A DNA stretch of 64,000 nucleotides from NCBI GenBank assembly GCA_029268225.1, contig JAJUGJ010000001.1:186001-250000 (forward strand), written 5' to 3'. The notes beneath the pieces are model-generated. The model was not told the DNA's origin. It made no database searches and saw only the letters and a list, made by a program, of their open reading frames with translations. A program made the position numbers and the translations under genes. The first letter of the stretch is position 1, and each line of letters starts with the position of its first letter. Shown in pieces: positions 28,879 to 38,325 of this stretch. Origin of the DNA: Burkholderiales bacterium. Its GTDB lineage: Bacteria > Pseudomonadota > Gammaproteobacteria > Burkholderiales > Burkholderiaceae_C.

Positions 28879-29595
28879 ATGAGCCAACTGCCCGCCCTCA
28901 TCCTGGCTGCCGGACGCGGCGAACGCATGCGCCCGCTCACCGACATCACCCCGAAGCCGCTGCTGGCGGTGCAAGGCAAGCCGCTCATCGTGTGGCACCT
29001 GGAAGCATTGGCACGCGACGGGGTGCGCGAGGTGGTGATCAACACCGCACACCTGGAAGAACAGTTTCCCGCCGCACTGGGGGATGGTTCGCGCTGGGGC
29101 CTGCGCATCCGCTACTCGATGGAGGGCCGTGAACACGGTGGCGCCCTGGAAACCGCCGGGGGCATGGCCCAGGCCCTGCCGCTGTTGGGCGAGGCGTTCT
29201 GGGTGCTCGCCGGCGATGTGTACGTGCCGGGCTTCCGGTTTGAGACGAGCGCCGCACAGGCGTTTGTCGACAGCACCGACTGGGGGCAGATGTGGCTGGT
29301 GCCCAACCCGCCGCATGTGCCGCAAGGCGACTTTGCGCTCACCACCGACGGTCGCGTGCAACGCAAGGATCAAGCGGCTGCAGGCACCCCGGCCTACACC
29401 TACTCCACCATCGGCCTGTACCGTCCCGCCATGGTCGAAGGCATTGAGCCTGGCGAAAAGGCCGCCCTGCGCCCGTGTCTGGAACGCGCCATTGACTCGA
29501 ACCGCCTGAGTGGTCAGTTGTACACCGGCCCCTGGGTCGATGTGGGCACACCTGAGCGACTGGCGCAGTTGAACGAAGCCCTACCTGCACCGTGA
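28879..29595 (+). CDS. murU: N-acetylmuramate-1-phosphate uridylyltransferase (MurU-like)
   Basis: Nucleotidyltransferase of the short wall-recycling route: MurNAc-1-phosphate plus UTP gives UDP-MurNAc. The 238 residues show the sugar-nucleotidyltransferase signature LILAAGRGERMRPLTD, then PKPLLAVQGKPLIVWHLE, HLEEQ, ETAGGM, VLAGDVYV and the closing WVDVGTPERLAQLN. The partner kinase AmgK, usually adjacent in pseudomonads, is not in the window. The gene lies between fbpC and speD, overlapping speD by 4 bases. A hexose-type substrate is a fallback possibility. Confidence 0.8.
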   Translation: MSQLPALILAAGRGERMRPLTDITPKPLLAVQGKPLIVWHLEALARDGVREVVINTAHLEEQFPAALGDGSRWGLRIRYSMEGREHGGALETAGGMAQALPLLGEAFWVLAGDVYVPGFRFETSAAQAFVDSTDWGQMWLVPNPPHVPQGDFALTTDGRVQRKDQAAAGTPAYTYSTIGLYRPAMVEGIEPGEKAALRPCLERAIDSNRLSGQLYTGPWVDVGTPERLAQLNEALPAP

Positions 29596-29990
29596 ACACC
29601 ACCGGCATCCATTGGACCGCCGACCTGGGTGGTTGCGATCCCGCTCACCCATGGATGACGCAGGCCCTCACTTTGCGCGACGCCTGCCGCGAGGCCGTGG
29701 CGCGTGCGGGCTTGACTGCTGTGAACGACTGTTTCCATGCCTTCCCGGTTCTTGCCGGCCACAGCACAGCCGGGATCACCGGGGTGGTGTTGCTGGCGGA
29801 ATCGCACCTGGCCGTTCACACCTGGCCCGAGCGCGGCGTGGTCACCCTGGACGTCTTCGTCTGCAACCTGACCGACGACAATTCGGAACGTGCGCGCCAC
29901 CTGCTCGATGCCCTGGTGCAAGGATTTGCCCCCCAACGCCACAGCATTCAAATGATCCGTCGCGAAATTCCAGCTGCGGACAGAACCTGA
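29592..29990 (+). CDS. speD: S-adenosylmethionine decarboxylase proenzyme (SpeD/SpeH type)
   Basis: Makes decarboxylated AdoMet, the aminopropyl donor for spermidine synthesis. The 132-residue proenzyme keeps the self-processing geometry of the small bacterial class. Glu70-Ser71 is the cleavage pair that gives the pyruvoyl group, His76 is in HTWPE, and Cys91 is in DVFVC; the spacings of 5 and 20 match the Thermotoga enzyme. GTG 29592 overlaps the murU stop. Its last 43 bases overlap the 3' end of the FAD oxidoreductase gene, so it faces the membrane polyamine cluster tail to tail. Confidence 0.88.
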   Translation: MNTTGIHWTADLGGCDPAHPWMTQALTLRDACREAVARAGLTAVNDCFHAFPVLAGHSTAGITGVVLLAESHLAVHTWPERGVVTLDVFVCNLTDDNSERARHLLDALVQGFAPQRHSIQMIRREIPAADRT

Positions 29991-31684
29991 TGTGCCGCCC
30001 TCACCCCGTGGGTGAAGGCTTCCTCGAACACCGAATAGGCCGACAAATCAGCGTGCGCGAAATGGATGCGCCCCTGTGGACCTTGAGGCCGCTGCAGCGC
30101 AACCAAAGCCGCCGAGCCTCGCACGCCTGGCCCCGGGATCGCCATGGCATGACCGTAGCGCATCAGGTCAATCCGGGCGACCCGATCACCCAGATCCGGA
30201 TGCACCGCTGACAAGTCGGCCACGACACGTGCAGCCCAGGTTTGCCACGGGTCGCGCATCAAGGCCTGACGCCAATGCCGCCCCTGCTGCTCGGACTCTC
30301 CGCCCAGTGCCCAGTAATGCGTCAACACATGTGCGCCCACCGGCATCGCCAGCGACTGGTGTCGGGCCTGTACATAGCCGAGCGCAGGAATGCCAACGTC
30401 TGACGGGCTGCGCGATGTGAACACGACGTTGTCCCAGGCCATGGGCGCACCAGCGCGGTCCAGCAGCGGCTCACGCAGCAACAAGTTGCTGACCAACCAT
30501 GGCGCATGGTGTGGCCGTGAAGCCTCTGCACTCAAGGCCGAGATGGCCCCACCCACAAGACGCTGCGCCACAAACAAGGGCACGGCCAGGATGACCTGCT
30601 GCGCCTCCCAGCAGACGTGCCGCTGCGTGTGCGCCGACCAACTCCACACCTGCACCCCATGCCGAGAGGCCTGGACCTGCACGGTCACATGTCCGTTGTG
30701 GACACGCTCGCCCAATGCCTGCCCCAGTTGCCGAGTCAACCACGCATTGCCCTCTGGCCACGTCAGCACGGGACTCGCCTCGTCCTGCCAGCCGTCTTGT
30801 GTGACATCGTGTCGGCTGGCGAAATACTGCAGTCCAGCCCAGGCCGACACACGCGCCAAGCTCGCGCCATAGTCATCTCGGCAGGCGTAATCGAGGTACC
30901 AGCGCAAGGCCCGCGACGTCAGCCCCGCCCGGTCGAGCCAATGCGCAAAGGTGATCGCATCCAAAGCCTGGTGTCCGGCATGCCACGGTGCCTGACTCGT
31001 GGGCATGGCAAAGCCACAGACTTGGGCGGTTTGCCGAACGAGTTGATGGAAACGCTCGAACTGCCGCTGATCCTCACGAGACAGCCGCTCAGGAGACATC
31101 AACCCCTCATGCCATTGCCCCGACCACACCCCGGCCGGCCCTGCGTTCGCCGACGCATCCGGCACGAACACCCTCTCCTGCGGGCTATGGCACAAATGGC
31201 GCTCGTCTCCGACCCAACGGCCATGCCGATGGTGAATGACGCCAAGCTCCTGCAACCACTGCGCAACCGCTTGCGCATGCGCTCCGGGGACCGGAAGGTA
31301 ATGCGCGCCCAGAGGACAAGGCAGCCCCCCCATCTGGTGACCGCGCGCGTTGCCACCGACCTGGTCCTCCAACTCCAGCAGCACAAAGTCATCCAGGCCC
31401 GCTTGCCGCAGCACCCGCGCCGCAGACAAACCGGCCACACCACCACCAACGATGACAGTGTGGACCCGACGGGTCTGTGCCTCACCCAGAGAAGGCACAG
31501 GGCCTCCGTCACGCAGACGATGGCCTCGTGCCGCCTGAGCGCCCACCCATCCGCCCCCCTCGGGCGTGAGCCATACAGGGGGGGACGATCGATCGCACGC
31601 GGAGAGCAAGGCGCTTCCCGATGCCGCGGCAGCCAGGCACACGCCACCCTGCCTCAACCACGCCCGACGTGACAGCCCGCTCAC
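29948..31684 (-). CDS. Tat-exported lipoprotein FAD-dependent oxidoreductase (amine-oxidase-like)
   Basis: Predicted flavoenzyme acting outside the cytoplasm. GTG 31684 overlaps the stop of the upstream synthase-like gene. The N-terminus has a twin-arginine motif SRRAWLR (residues 5-11) and a lipobox LSAC (27-30), so it is likely folded with FAD, exported by Tat and lipidated. The dinucleotide-binding motif VIVGGGVAGLSAARVL starts near residue 77. The rest looks like the flavin amine oxidase/phytoene desaturase superfamily. In a cluster with SpeD and a spermidine-synthase-like protein, polyamine oxidation is a reasonable guess, not shown. 578 residues; last gene of the leftward operon. Confidence 0.75.
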   Translation of the reverse strand: MSGLSRRAWLRQGGVCLAAAASGSALLSACDRSSPPVWLTPEGGGWVGAQAARGHRLRDGGPVPSLGEAQTRRVHTVIVGGGVAGLSAARVLRQAGLDDFVLLELEDQVGGNARGHQMGGLPCPLGAHYLPVPGAHAQAVAQWLQELGVIHHRHGRWVGDERHLCHSPQERVFVPDASANAGPAGVWSGQWHEGLMSPERLSREDQRQFERFHQLVRQTAQVCGFAMPTSQAPWHAGHQALDAITFAHWLDRAGLTSRALRWYLDYACRDDYGASLARVSAWAGLQYFASRHDVTQDGWQDEASPVLTWPEGNAWLTRQLGQALGERVHNGHVTVQVQASRHGVQVWSWSAHTQRHVCWEAQQVILAVPLFVAQRLVGGAISALSAEASRPHHAPWLVSNLLLREPLLDRAGAPMAWDNVVFTSRSPSDVGIPALGYVQARHQSLAMPVGAHVLTHYWALGGESEQQGRHWRQALMRDPWQTWAARVVADLSAVHPDLGDRVARIDLMRYGHAMAIPGPGVRGSAALVALQRPQGPQGRIHFAHADLSAYSVFEEAFTHGVRAAHQVLSAAGISRRII

Positions 31685-33294
31685 CGCTGCACCCTGCCCC
31701 ACTCGATCTCGAAGGTGTGCACCAGTGACTGGCTGCTGAGCCGGTTCACCTCCGCTGGCACACGCGACATGTCAGGGGGAAAGTCAAACAAGGCCGGCAA
31801 TCCTGCAGGTGTCAGGAAACGCAGCCCCGAGGGCAGCTGCTCAGGCAGATGCCACGGCCGACGATGAGCCAGCACAAAGCCCCACTCGCCAAAGCTGGGA
31901 ACATGGGCGTGATAAGGCGTGCTGCTCAGGCCAACCGATTCGATCGTCTGCACCACCGTCCAGAAGCTTTTTCTGGCCACCAGCGGAGAAGTGGTTTGCA
32001 CCACGGCATAACCTGACGCCGAGAGCCGCTGGTCCAGCAAACCATAGAAGGTACTGGTGTACAGCTTGCCAATGGCGTGATTGGTCGGATCGGGAAAGTC
32101 CACCACGATGACGTCAAACACGTCCGTCTGGCTCGCCAGCCACGTGAAGGCATCGGCATTGACGATGCGCACCTTGGGGTGATTCAAAGCATTGCCGTTG
32201 AGCTGACTCAGCGGGCCTTCCCGCCGGAACAGTGTCGTCATGGCCGGGTCCAGCTCGACCAGGGTCACCTGCTGGACGGAGGGGTAGCGCAGCACCTCAC
32301 GCACGGCCATGCCATCACCGCCCCCCAGCACCAGGACACGCTGCGGCGCGCCGTGGGCGCTCATGGCCGGGTGCACCAGCGCTTCGTGATAACGGTATTC
32401 GTCGGCCGAGGAGAACTGCAAATTGCCGTTGAGAAACAGCCGCGTGTGCGCTTGACCATGTGTCAGCACGATGCGCTGGTAAGGCGTGGATTGCCGATAG
32501 ACCACACCTTCCCCGAAAAACCGGTCTTCAGCCCAGGTGGTCATGGGTGCCGCGCCCACCATGGCGGCTGTCAGCGCCAGCACCACACCCGCACACGCAA
32601 GGGCATAGGCTTTGACGTGTCGCAGTTCATATCTAAACAGCCACCACACCCAGATCGCGACCAGTGCATTCATCAAGCCGAAAAAGGCCCCCGTGCGCAC
32701 CAGACCGAGATGCGGCACCAGCAACAGCGGGAAGGCCAGCGACACGGCCAAGGCGCCGAGGTAGTCAAAGGTCAGCACCTCGGAGACCAGATCCTTCAAA
32801 GCATAGCGTTGCGCGAAATGCCGCTTGAGGATGCGCATGACCAGGGGGATCTCCAAGCCCACCAGCATCCCGATCAGCCCCACCATGCCGTACAGCATCA
32901 CCTTGAACGGCGCCGCGGCCCCCAGGGGCAGCAAGGTGTGTGCGAGAAACAGCCCCGCCGGCATCAGACCGCCAATCAGCCCCACCAGCAACTCGATGCG
33001 CAAGAAATGCGCTACCAACTGCCGCTCAATGAACCGCGACAGCCAAGACCCCACCCCCATGGCAAACAGATAGGTGCCGATGATGGTCGAGAACTGCAGA
33101 ATCGAGTCGCCCAACAGATAGCTGGCCAGCGCGCCGGCGGCCAGTTCATAGACCAGCCCGCACGCAGCCACCACGAACACGGACACCAACAGGGCCAGTT
33201 CGGCCGGCTCGATGCGTCGAGACGAGGTCAGGCTGTCATCCTCGTCGGCAGACGACATGGCGTCGCCCGCCCCCGGGGCGCGGTCGTCAGCCAT
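31681..33294 (-). CDS. Multi-TM spermidine synthase-like aminopropyltransferase
   Basis: A membrane protein with a polyamine-synthase domain. The 537 residues contain about seven membrane helices (residues ~33-245), then a spermidine synthase fold: YQRIVLTHG, YRYHEALVHPAM, the AdoMet-type loop GGGDG at 324-328, acidic ELD at 347-349, and VVDFPDP at 398-403, where Asp399 and Asp402 occupy the catalytic DxxD positions. That suggests an active enzyme, but the acceptor amine is unknown. ATG 33294 overlaps the DUF350 stop by 8 bases. The membrane tether separates it from cytosolic SpeE. Confidence 0.85.
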   Translation of the reverse strand: MADDRAPGAGDAMSSADEDDSLTSSRRIEPAELALLVSVFVVAACGLVYELAAGALASYLLGDSILQFSTIIGTYLFAMGVGSWLSRFIERQLVAHFLRIELLVGLIGGLMPAGLFLAHTLLPLGAAAPFKVMLYGMVGLIGMLVGLEIPLVMRILKRHFAQRYALKDLVSEVLTFDYLGALAVSLAFPLLLVPHLGLVRTGAFFGLMNALVAIWVWWLFRYELRHVKAYALACAGVVLALTAAMVGAAPMTTWAEDRFFGEGVVYRQSTPYQRIVLTHGQAHTRLFLNGNLQFSSADEYRYHEALVHPAMSAHGAPQRVLVLGGGDGMAVREVLRYPSVQQVTLVELDPAMTTLFRREGPLSQLNGNALNHPKVRIVNADAFTWLASQTDVFDVIVVDFPDPTNHAIGKLYTSTFYGLLDQRLSASGYAVVQTTSPLVARKSFWTVVQTIESVGLSSTPYHAHVPSFGEWGFVLAHRRPWHLPEQLPSGLRFLTPAGLPALFDFPPDMSRVPAEVNRLSSQSLVHTFEIEWGRVQR

Positions 33295-33511
33295 GCACGG
33301 CCGCAGCAATGATCTGCGCGATCCCCAGGCACATGGCCGCCACCACGATGGCCAGCGCCATGTTGCGCTTCTCGACGATCTCGCCCCACAGGTCGTGAGG
33401 GCTCAACTTGTCAATGATGATGAAGCACACCCAGAAGACAACCACCCCCATCACCGCATACGCCATCGAGCCGAAAAAGATCGTCGGCTTGAACCATTCC
33501 ATACCCATCAT
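33287..33511 (-). CDS. DUF350 membrane protein
   Basis: A small membrane protein of 74 residues with two hydrophobic helices (about 8-31, FFGSMAYAVMGVVVFWVCFIII shortened, and 50-70, ALAIVVAAMCLGIAQIIAAAV). DUF350 (E. coli YjfL type) normally occurs as a single or duplicated two-helix unit; this is a single one. ATG 33511 has AAGGAG eight bases upstream and is preferred to the GTG at 33520. It overlaps the synthase-like gene and lies 21 bases after the DUF4178 gene. Molecular function unknown. Confidence 0.78.
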   Translation of the reverse strand: MMGMEWFKPTIFFGSMAYAVMGVVVFWVCFIIIDKLSPHDLWGEIVEKRNMALAIVVAAMCLGIAQIIAAAVHG

Positions 33512-33532
33512 TGCACTCACTCCTTGTCGCCG

Positions 33533-35119
33533 CTATTTGTGGAACCCACCACTGTTGAAGCCACCATACGAACCGCCCGATGACCCGCGATAACTGCCAC
33601 TGCTGTGACTGTCACGGCATTGCCGGTATTCGGTGCTGTACTCGCCGTAGCGATCACGCACCTCGTCGCAATCGTCAGAGCAGGCGCGAACCATCCACAC
33701 GAACAACACGATCACGCACACCCACCAGAAAGTCCGGCTGCTGAAGAGCTTGCCGAACAAGCCGCCCAACCATGGGGTGACGTCACGCCGGAAGACGCGC
33801 AGCATGTCCTCCTTCACACCGAACGCCGCCATCACCTGCCGTGCCTCCAGGGTCTCTCCCACCGACCATACGATTTCCTTGCCGGACTGCTCGCGATTGA
33901 GGACCTGCTGTCCCGAACGACTCACATAGTCCACGTTGCGGGTGACCTGATCTTCGCGTACCGGCCAGTAGAACTCGCCCAGCACGTAAGTGGTCAAGGC
34001 CTTGTACTCATAGCGCTTGCTGTACTGCACCCCTTGCCAGACGCGGAAGCGCCCCTTGGCCTGCGGCACACCGGTGATGGGCCGGACCACGCTCCAGCCG
34101 TCTTCCGAATCCACCAGAAAGGCAAAGCCACGGCCAGGGTTGTAAAGCAGGTATTCGCGCCAGAACACCTGCTCGTCGCCGTCATCGGTGCTGTCGCATC
34201 GCTCCTGGTAGCCCACCACTTGCCAGCGCTCCGTGCGAGCCCCCACCGTCAACTGTCCCACCCGGCCCAAGGGGATGAGGGGCTCCAGCGTGTTGCGCTG
34301 CTGGAAATAGCTGAGATCGGCACCCAGGCCACGGCTGATGTCGATCACGGCATGACATTGCCCACAGGTGATCGACTGGGTCTCTGTCAACGCCGGGGTC
34401 ACGGCGGCGCCACACTGAGGACACTCCAGTCCCTTGGCCTTGACGACTCGCTCCTGAACCGCCTTGGCATCCATCATCAGTTTGAGATCGGCCAGCTCCA
34501 CCGACCGCCCAACATCCAGCCTGGGCGGCGCGGCCTGGGGCTCGATGGACAGCACCTCACCGTCGGTGTTACGACACTCAAGCAGCGGATAGGTGTCTTT
34601 CAGATCAGGCAGATGATCCAGTTCGCCCTGTGCGGTATGCACGTGTACCTGGTGCACGGCAGACACGGTCCATGGTCGACCCGCGATCAGCACACTGTCG
34701 CCCACCCATGGGTGGCGCAGATCGGGCAGTTTGTCCTGCCAGGCCGGCATCGGGAAGGACAAGACATACGCGCCGTTGTCCTCGCTCAGACACGCGCTGC
34801 GCCCACTGTCGAACAGGGCGTGCCACTCGCTCCAGCGACCTTCGCTCTGGTCTTCATCCTGATAGGCCAACTGCACACGACCGATCAGGGTGAACGCCTC
34901 CCCCTGGTAGCTGCCACGCATGCCCAACTGCAAAGGGCTGTGATCGTCGAACAGCTCGGCCACCTGCCCGATGCGACGCAGCACTTCCCCATCGCGCACC
35001 AAGGTGCTGCGACAGAAAGAGCACACGGCCATCGGCGACGCCGCCGACTGGAACAGGACGGGCGCACCGCATGCCGAACACGCGGCTTTCCAGGCTCGAT
35101 AAGGAGCCTGATCAGACAT
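33533..35119 (-). CDS. Zinc-ribbon, double DUF4178 membrane protein
   Basis: A 528-residue protein without known activity. An N-terminal zinc ribbon has Cys14, 17, 33, 36. A first DUF4178-like domain (LGMRGSYQGEAFTLIGRVQL onward) follows. A second ribbon (CPQCG ... CGQC, about 230-255) precedes a second DUF4178-like domain (WQVVGYQERCD, YLLYNPGRGFAFLVD). One C-terminal helix (FWWVCVIVLFVWMVRAC) and a Ser/Gly-rich tail ending GGFHK close it. The duplication is visible from the shared aromatic 'edited/stress' blocks HALF/YLLYNP. The topology places the domains in the cytoplasm at the membrane. It is translated in the middle of the leftward cluster. Confidence 0.8.
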   Translation of the reverse strand: MSDQAPYRAWKAACSACGAPVLFQSAASPMAVCSFCRSTLVRDGEVLRRIGQVAELFDDHSPLQLGMRGSYQGEAFTLIGRVQLAYQDEDQSEGRWSEWHALFDSGRSACLSEDNGAYVLSFPMPAWQDKLPDLRHPWVGDSVLIAGRPWTVSAVHQVHVHTAQGELDHLPDLKDTYPLLECRNTDGEVLSIEPQAAPPRLDVGRSVELADLKLMMDAKAVQERVVKAKGLECPQCGAAVTPALTETQSITCGQCHAVIDISRGLGADLSYFQQRNTLEPLIPLGRVGQLTVGARTERWQVVGYQERCDSTDDGDEQVFWREYLLYNPGRGFAFLVDSEDGWSVVRPITGVPQAKGRFRVWQGVQYSKRYEYKALTTYVLGEFYWPVREDQVTRNVDYVSRSGQQVLNREQSGKEIVWSVGETLEARQVMAAFGVKEDMLRVFRRDVTPWLGGLFGKLFSSRTFWWVCVIVLFVWMVRACSDDCDEVRDRYGEYSTEYRQCRDSHSSGSYRGSSGGSYGGFNSGGFHK

Positions 35120-35178
35120 AGATCACCATCAAATCACCGGACCGACCGGTCACTGCAAAGGGAGGCCACGGTTCCGGT

Positions 35179-36198
35179 TCAGTTGATCTTCTTGAGCAAT
35201 TCGGCTTTTTTGGCGCTGAACTCTTCGTCGGTCAGGATGCCCTTGGTCTTGAGTTCAGCCAGCTTCTCCAGCGTGGTCATGACCTCATCCACCGACACCG
35301 AAGGCACCGCTGCCGAGGGGGTTTGCAGCCCTTGCTGAATGGACTGCGCCATGACCTGCCCCAAGGCCAGCCCCGCACCCAGACCGGCCGCATCGGCCAC
35401 CACGCCGCCGCCCTGCCCGGATGCCGCGGCCAGGGTCGGCAGAGACTGTGCAGTCTGGTACTGAATGAACTGCCCCATGTTCTGCCCCACCATGCCCATG
35501 CCGATCTTCTGATCCAGGACCTTCTGCAACTCTTCGGGCAGGGAGACGTTCTGTACCGTCAAGGTCTCAAGCTGCAGGCCCATGGCTGCGAACGACGGCG
35601 CCACTGCGGCCATGATGGCTTTGGCAAACTCGATCTGGTTGGCCGCCAGATCCAGGAAAGGGATGCCACTGCTCGCCACCGCATCGCTGAGATGCTGCAG
35701 CAACACACCACGCAGTTGACCATCCAGGTCTGCCACGGTGTATGCCGCCCGGGTACCCGAGATCTCGGTGTGGAACAAGCGGGGATCAGCCAGACGCACA
35801 GAATAGTTGCCGAACGCGCGCAAACGCACCGCCCCGAAATCCTTGTCTCGCAAGGTGACGGGCTGACTGGTTCCCCAGCGCAAATCAAGTTGCTGACGGG
35901 TGCTGAAAAAGTACACATCGCTCTTGAACGGTGACGCGAACAGCTTGTCCCAGTTCTTGAGGTTGGTCAGCAGTGGCAGGGTCTGGGTGGTGAGTCGGTG
36001 CGTGCCCGGACCAAACAGATCCGCAATCTGCCCTTCGTTGACAAACAAAGCCAGTTGCGATTCACGCACCACCAGCGTGGCGCCGTTCTGGATTTCGCGG
36101 TCCTCAAAGGGATAACGCCAAGCCAGCACGCCATCTTCAGACTCGGTCCACTCGATGACGTCGATGAACTGCTTCTTGATGAAATCGACCAAACCCAT
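35179..36198 (-). CDS. SPFH-domain protein with C-terminal SHOCT domain
   Basis: A 339-residue SPFH (stomatin/flotillin superfamily) protein of the 'virion core-like' subgroup. MGLVDFIKKQFIDVIEW opens the protein. The SPFH core covers about residues 25-215, and a helical region follows (ELQKVLDQKIGMGMVGQN). A Gly/Ala-rich linker leads to a C-terminal SHOCT motif (LAELKTKGILTDEEFSAKKAELLKKI). ATG 36198 follows GGGAGAAGCGC. No transmembrane segment is evident, so it probably scaffolds at the inner membrane. It is first in the leftward operon with DUF4178, DUF350, synthase-like and FAD genes. Confidence 0.83.
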   Translation of the reverse strand: MGLVDFIKKQFIDVIEWTESEDGVLAWRYPFEDREIQNGATLVVRESQLALFVNEGQIADLFGPGTHRLTTQTLPLLTNLKNWDKLFASPFKSDVYFFSTRQQLDLRWGTSQPVTLRDKDFGAVRLRAFGNYSVRLADPRLFHTEISGTRAAYTVADLDGQLRGVLLQHLSDAVASSGIPFLDLAANQIEFAKAIMAAVAPSFAAMGLQLETLTVQNVSLPEELQKVLDQKIGMGMVGQNMGQFIQYQTAQSLPTLAAASGQGGGVVADAAGLGAGLALGQVMAQSIQQGLQTPSAAVPSVSVDEVMTTLEKLAELKTKGILTDEEFSAKKAELLKKIN

Positions 36199-36398
36199 GC
36201 GCTTCTCCCTGTTGGTGGCCAGCATCTTACCGGCGCCTCCGCCCCCGCCAAGGCCCGCTGCCATCCACAAAACGGGGGGAGGGATTGCTCGCGCGCATCG
36301 CGCTCCACTCCGGACAGCCGCCCCCTCTGAAAAGTACCCACAGACAGCAGGCCAGCAGCTAAAATCGGCATCCGATCAACAGCCCCTGGATCTACACC

Positions 36399-36782
36399 AT
36401 GCCCCGCTGTCTTTCGATGGCCCTGGCCGCTGCGGCCCTGGCTGTCCCTGCGCTGAGCTGCGCACAAGTGGCCAGAACCATGCCGACGGACTCCCTGCGT
36501 GGCGAGGTCACTTTCGGCCAACCCCCTGAAGTTCTGCTCAACGGGCAACCCATGCGCCTGGCACCGGGTGCCCGCATCCGCGACCCTCAGAACATGCTGG
36601 TGCTCTCTGGCGCCCTGGTGGGCCAAAAACTCAAGGTCAACTACACCGTGGACCCCTACGGGCTGTTGTTCAACGTGTGGATCTTGCGTGCGGACGAGTT
36701 GGCCAAACGTTGGCCCAGCACGCCCAAAGAAGCCGCCACCTGGACCTACGACCCGATCAATTTTGCCTGGATCAAGCCCTGA
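36399..36782 (+). CDS. Small exported protein of unknown function, upstream of miaB
   Basis: A 127-residue protein with a signal peptide ([18 protein letters not shown], cleavage near residue 23) and one recognisable compact domain. [21 protein letters not shown] and [19 protein letters not shown] suggest a beta-rich fold. It sits 14 bases before miaB and is probably co-transcribed with it. I do not recognise a characterised family. Confidence 0.7.
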   Translation: MPRCLSMALAAAALAVPALSCAQVARTMPTDSLRGEVTFGQPPEVLLNGQPMRLAPGARIRDPQNMLVLSGALVGQKLKVNYTVDPYGLLFNVWILRADELAKRWPSTPKEAATWTYDPINFAWIKP

Positions 36783-36796
36783 TCCCCTCCCGACCC

Positions 36797-38164
36797 ATGA
36801 GCACCGCGCCCGAGACCAAGAAGGTCTACATCAAGACCTATGGCTGCCAGATGAACGAATATGACTCGGACAAGATGTCCGACGTCATGAACGCTGCCAA
36901 AGGCTACACCCCCACCGACAACCCCGAAGAAGCCGACCTGATCCTCTTCAACACCTGCTCCATCCGCGAGAAGGCCCAAGAGAAGGTCTTTTCCGACCTG
37001 GGCCGCGTCAAGCACCTCAAAGAAAAAGGCGTGATGATCGGCGTGGGCGGCTGCGTGGCCAGCCAGGAAGGCGCCGCCATCATCGAGCGTGCACCCTATG
37101 TGGACGTGGTCTTCGGTCCGCAAACCCTGCACCGCCTGCCTGCGATGCTGGAAAAGCGTCAGCAGCAAAAGCGTCCGCAGGTCGACATCAGCTTCCCCGA
37201 AATCGAGAAGTTCGACCATCTGCCGCCGCCGCGCAAGGAAGGTGCTTCGGCCTTCGTCTCCATCATGGAAGGCTGCTCAAAATACTGCAGCTATTGCGTG
37301 GTGCCCTACACCCGCGGTGAAGAAGTCTCGCGTCCGTTTGAAGACGTGCTGACGGAAGTGGCCGACCTGGTCGACCAGGGTGTCAAGGAAATCACCCTAC
37401 TGGGCCAGAACGTCAACGGCTACCGCGGCAAGATGGGCGACACGGCCGACATCGCCGACTTTGCCACCCTCGTCGAGTACATCGCGGAGATGCCGGGCCT
37501 CGAACGCATCCGCTTCACCACCAGCCACCCCAACGAGTTCAGCCAGCGTCTGATCGACGTCTACGGCAAGACCCACAAGCTGGTCAACCACGTGCACCTG
37601 CCCGTGCAGCACGGCTCCGACCGCATCCTGATGGCGATGAAGCGCGGCTACACGGCGCTGGAGTACAAGAGCACCATCCGCAAGCTGCGCGCCGTGCGTC
37701 CGAACATCAGCCTGTCGACCGACTTCATCGTTGGCTTCCCCGGCGAAACCGACGAAGACTTCGACAAGCTCATGAAGCTGGCCACCGACCTGGAGTTCGA
37801 CGCCTCCTTCAGCTTCATCTACAGCGCGCGCCCCGGCACCCCGGCAGCCTCGCTGCAAGACGACGCCACCTACGAGGTCAAGCTCAAGCGTCTGCAAACG
37901 CTGCAGGCCTACCTGGAAGCCAATGTGCTGCGCTACAGCGAAGCGATGGTCGGCACCACGCAGAAGATTCTGGTGGAGGGCCCCAGCCGCAAGGACCCGA
38001 GCGAGTTGATGGGCCGCACCGAGTGCAACCGCATCGTCAACTTCGCAGCCGGCCCCACGCAGGCTCTGCGTGACCGACTGATCGGGCAGTTGATCGACGT
38101 GAAGATCACCAAAGCCTTCCCCCATTCGCTGCGGGCGGATGTGCTCCTGCCCCACGCTGCCTGA
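36797..38164 (+). CDS. miaB: tRNA-2-methylthio-N6-dimethylallyladenosine synthase MiaB
   Basis: Radical-SAM methylthiotransferase that modifies A37 of tRNAs reading U-starting codons. The 455-residue protein has an N-terminal UPF0004 domain with three cluster cysteines ([28 protein letters not shown]), the radical-SAM motif CSKYCSYC, and a C-terminal TRAM domain ([20 protein letters not shown]). Its two 4Fe-4S clusters probably depend on carriers such as ErpA. Confidence 0.96.
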   Translation: MSTAPETKKVYIKTYGCQMNEYDSDKMSDVMNAAKGYTPTDNPEEADLILFNTCSIREKAQEKVFSDLGRVKHLKEKGVMIGVGGCVASQEGAAIIERAPYVDVVFGPQTLHRLPAMLEKRQQQKRPQVDISFPEIEKFDHLPPPRKEGASAFVSIMEGCSKYCSYCVVPYTRGEEVSRPFEDVLTEVADLVDQGVKEITLLGQNVNGYRGKMGDTADIADFATLVEYIAEMPGLERIRFTTSHPNEFSQRLIDVYGKTHKLVNHVHLPVQHGSDRILMAMKRGYTALEYKSTIRKLRAVRPNISLSTDFIVGFPGETDEDFDKLMKLATDLEFDASFSFIYSARPGTPAASLQDDATYEVKLKRLQTLQAYLEANVLRYSEAMVGTTQKILVEGPSRKDPSELMGRTECNRIVNFAAGPTQALRDRLIGQLIDVKITKAFPHSLRADVLLPHAA

Positions 38165-38325
38165 ACCCGCAATCCTGACTGGAGCGCCCCCTGTATGAGG
38201 GGGGAACCACGCCACTTACAGCGTGACGTAATGGACAGTCTGTAGCCCCTTTAGGGGTATGACCCGACTGTCATGCATGGCGATTCATCCGAATCTGCAA
38301 GAGCCTGCAATTCTGCTAACTCGCC

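Noticed and set aside
38187-38203. CCCCCT/AGGGGG hairpin after miaB
   Set aside because: No T tract follows, so it is not a credible intrinsic terminator.
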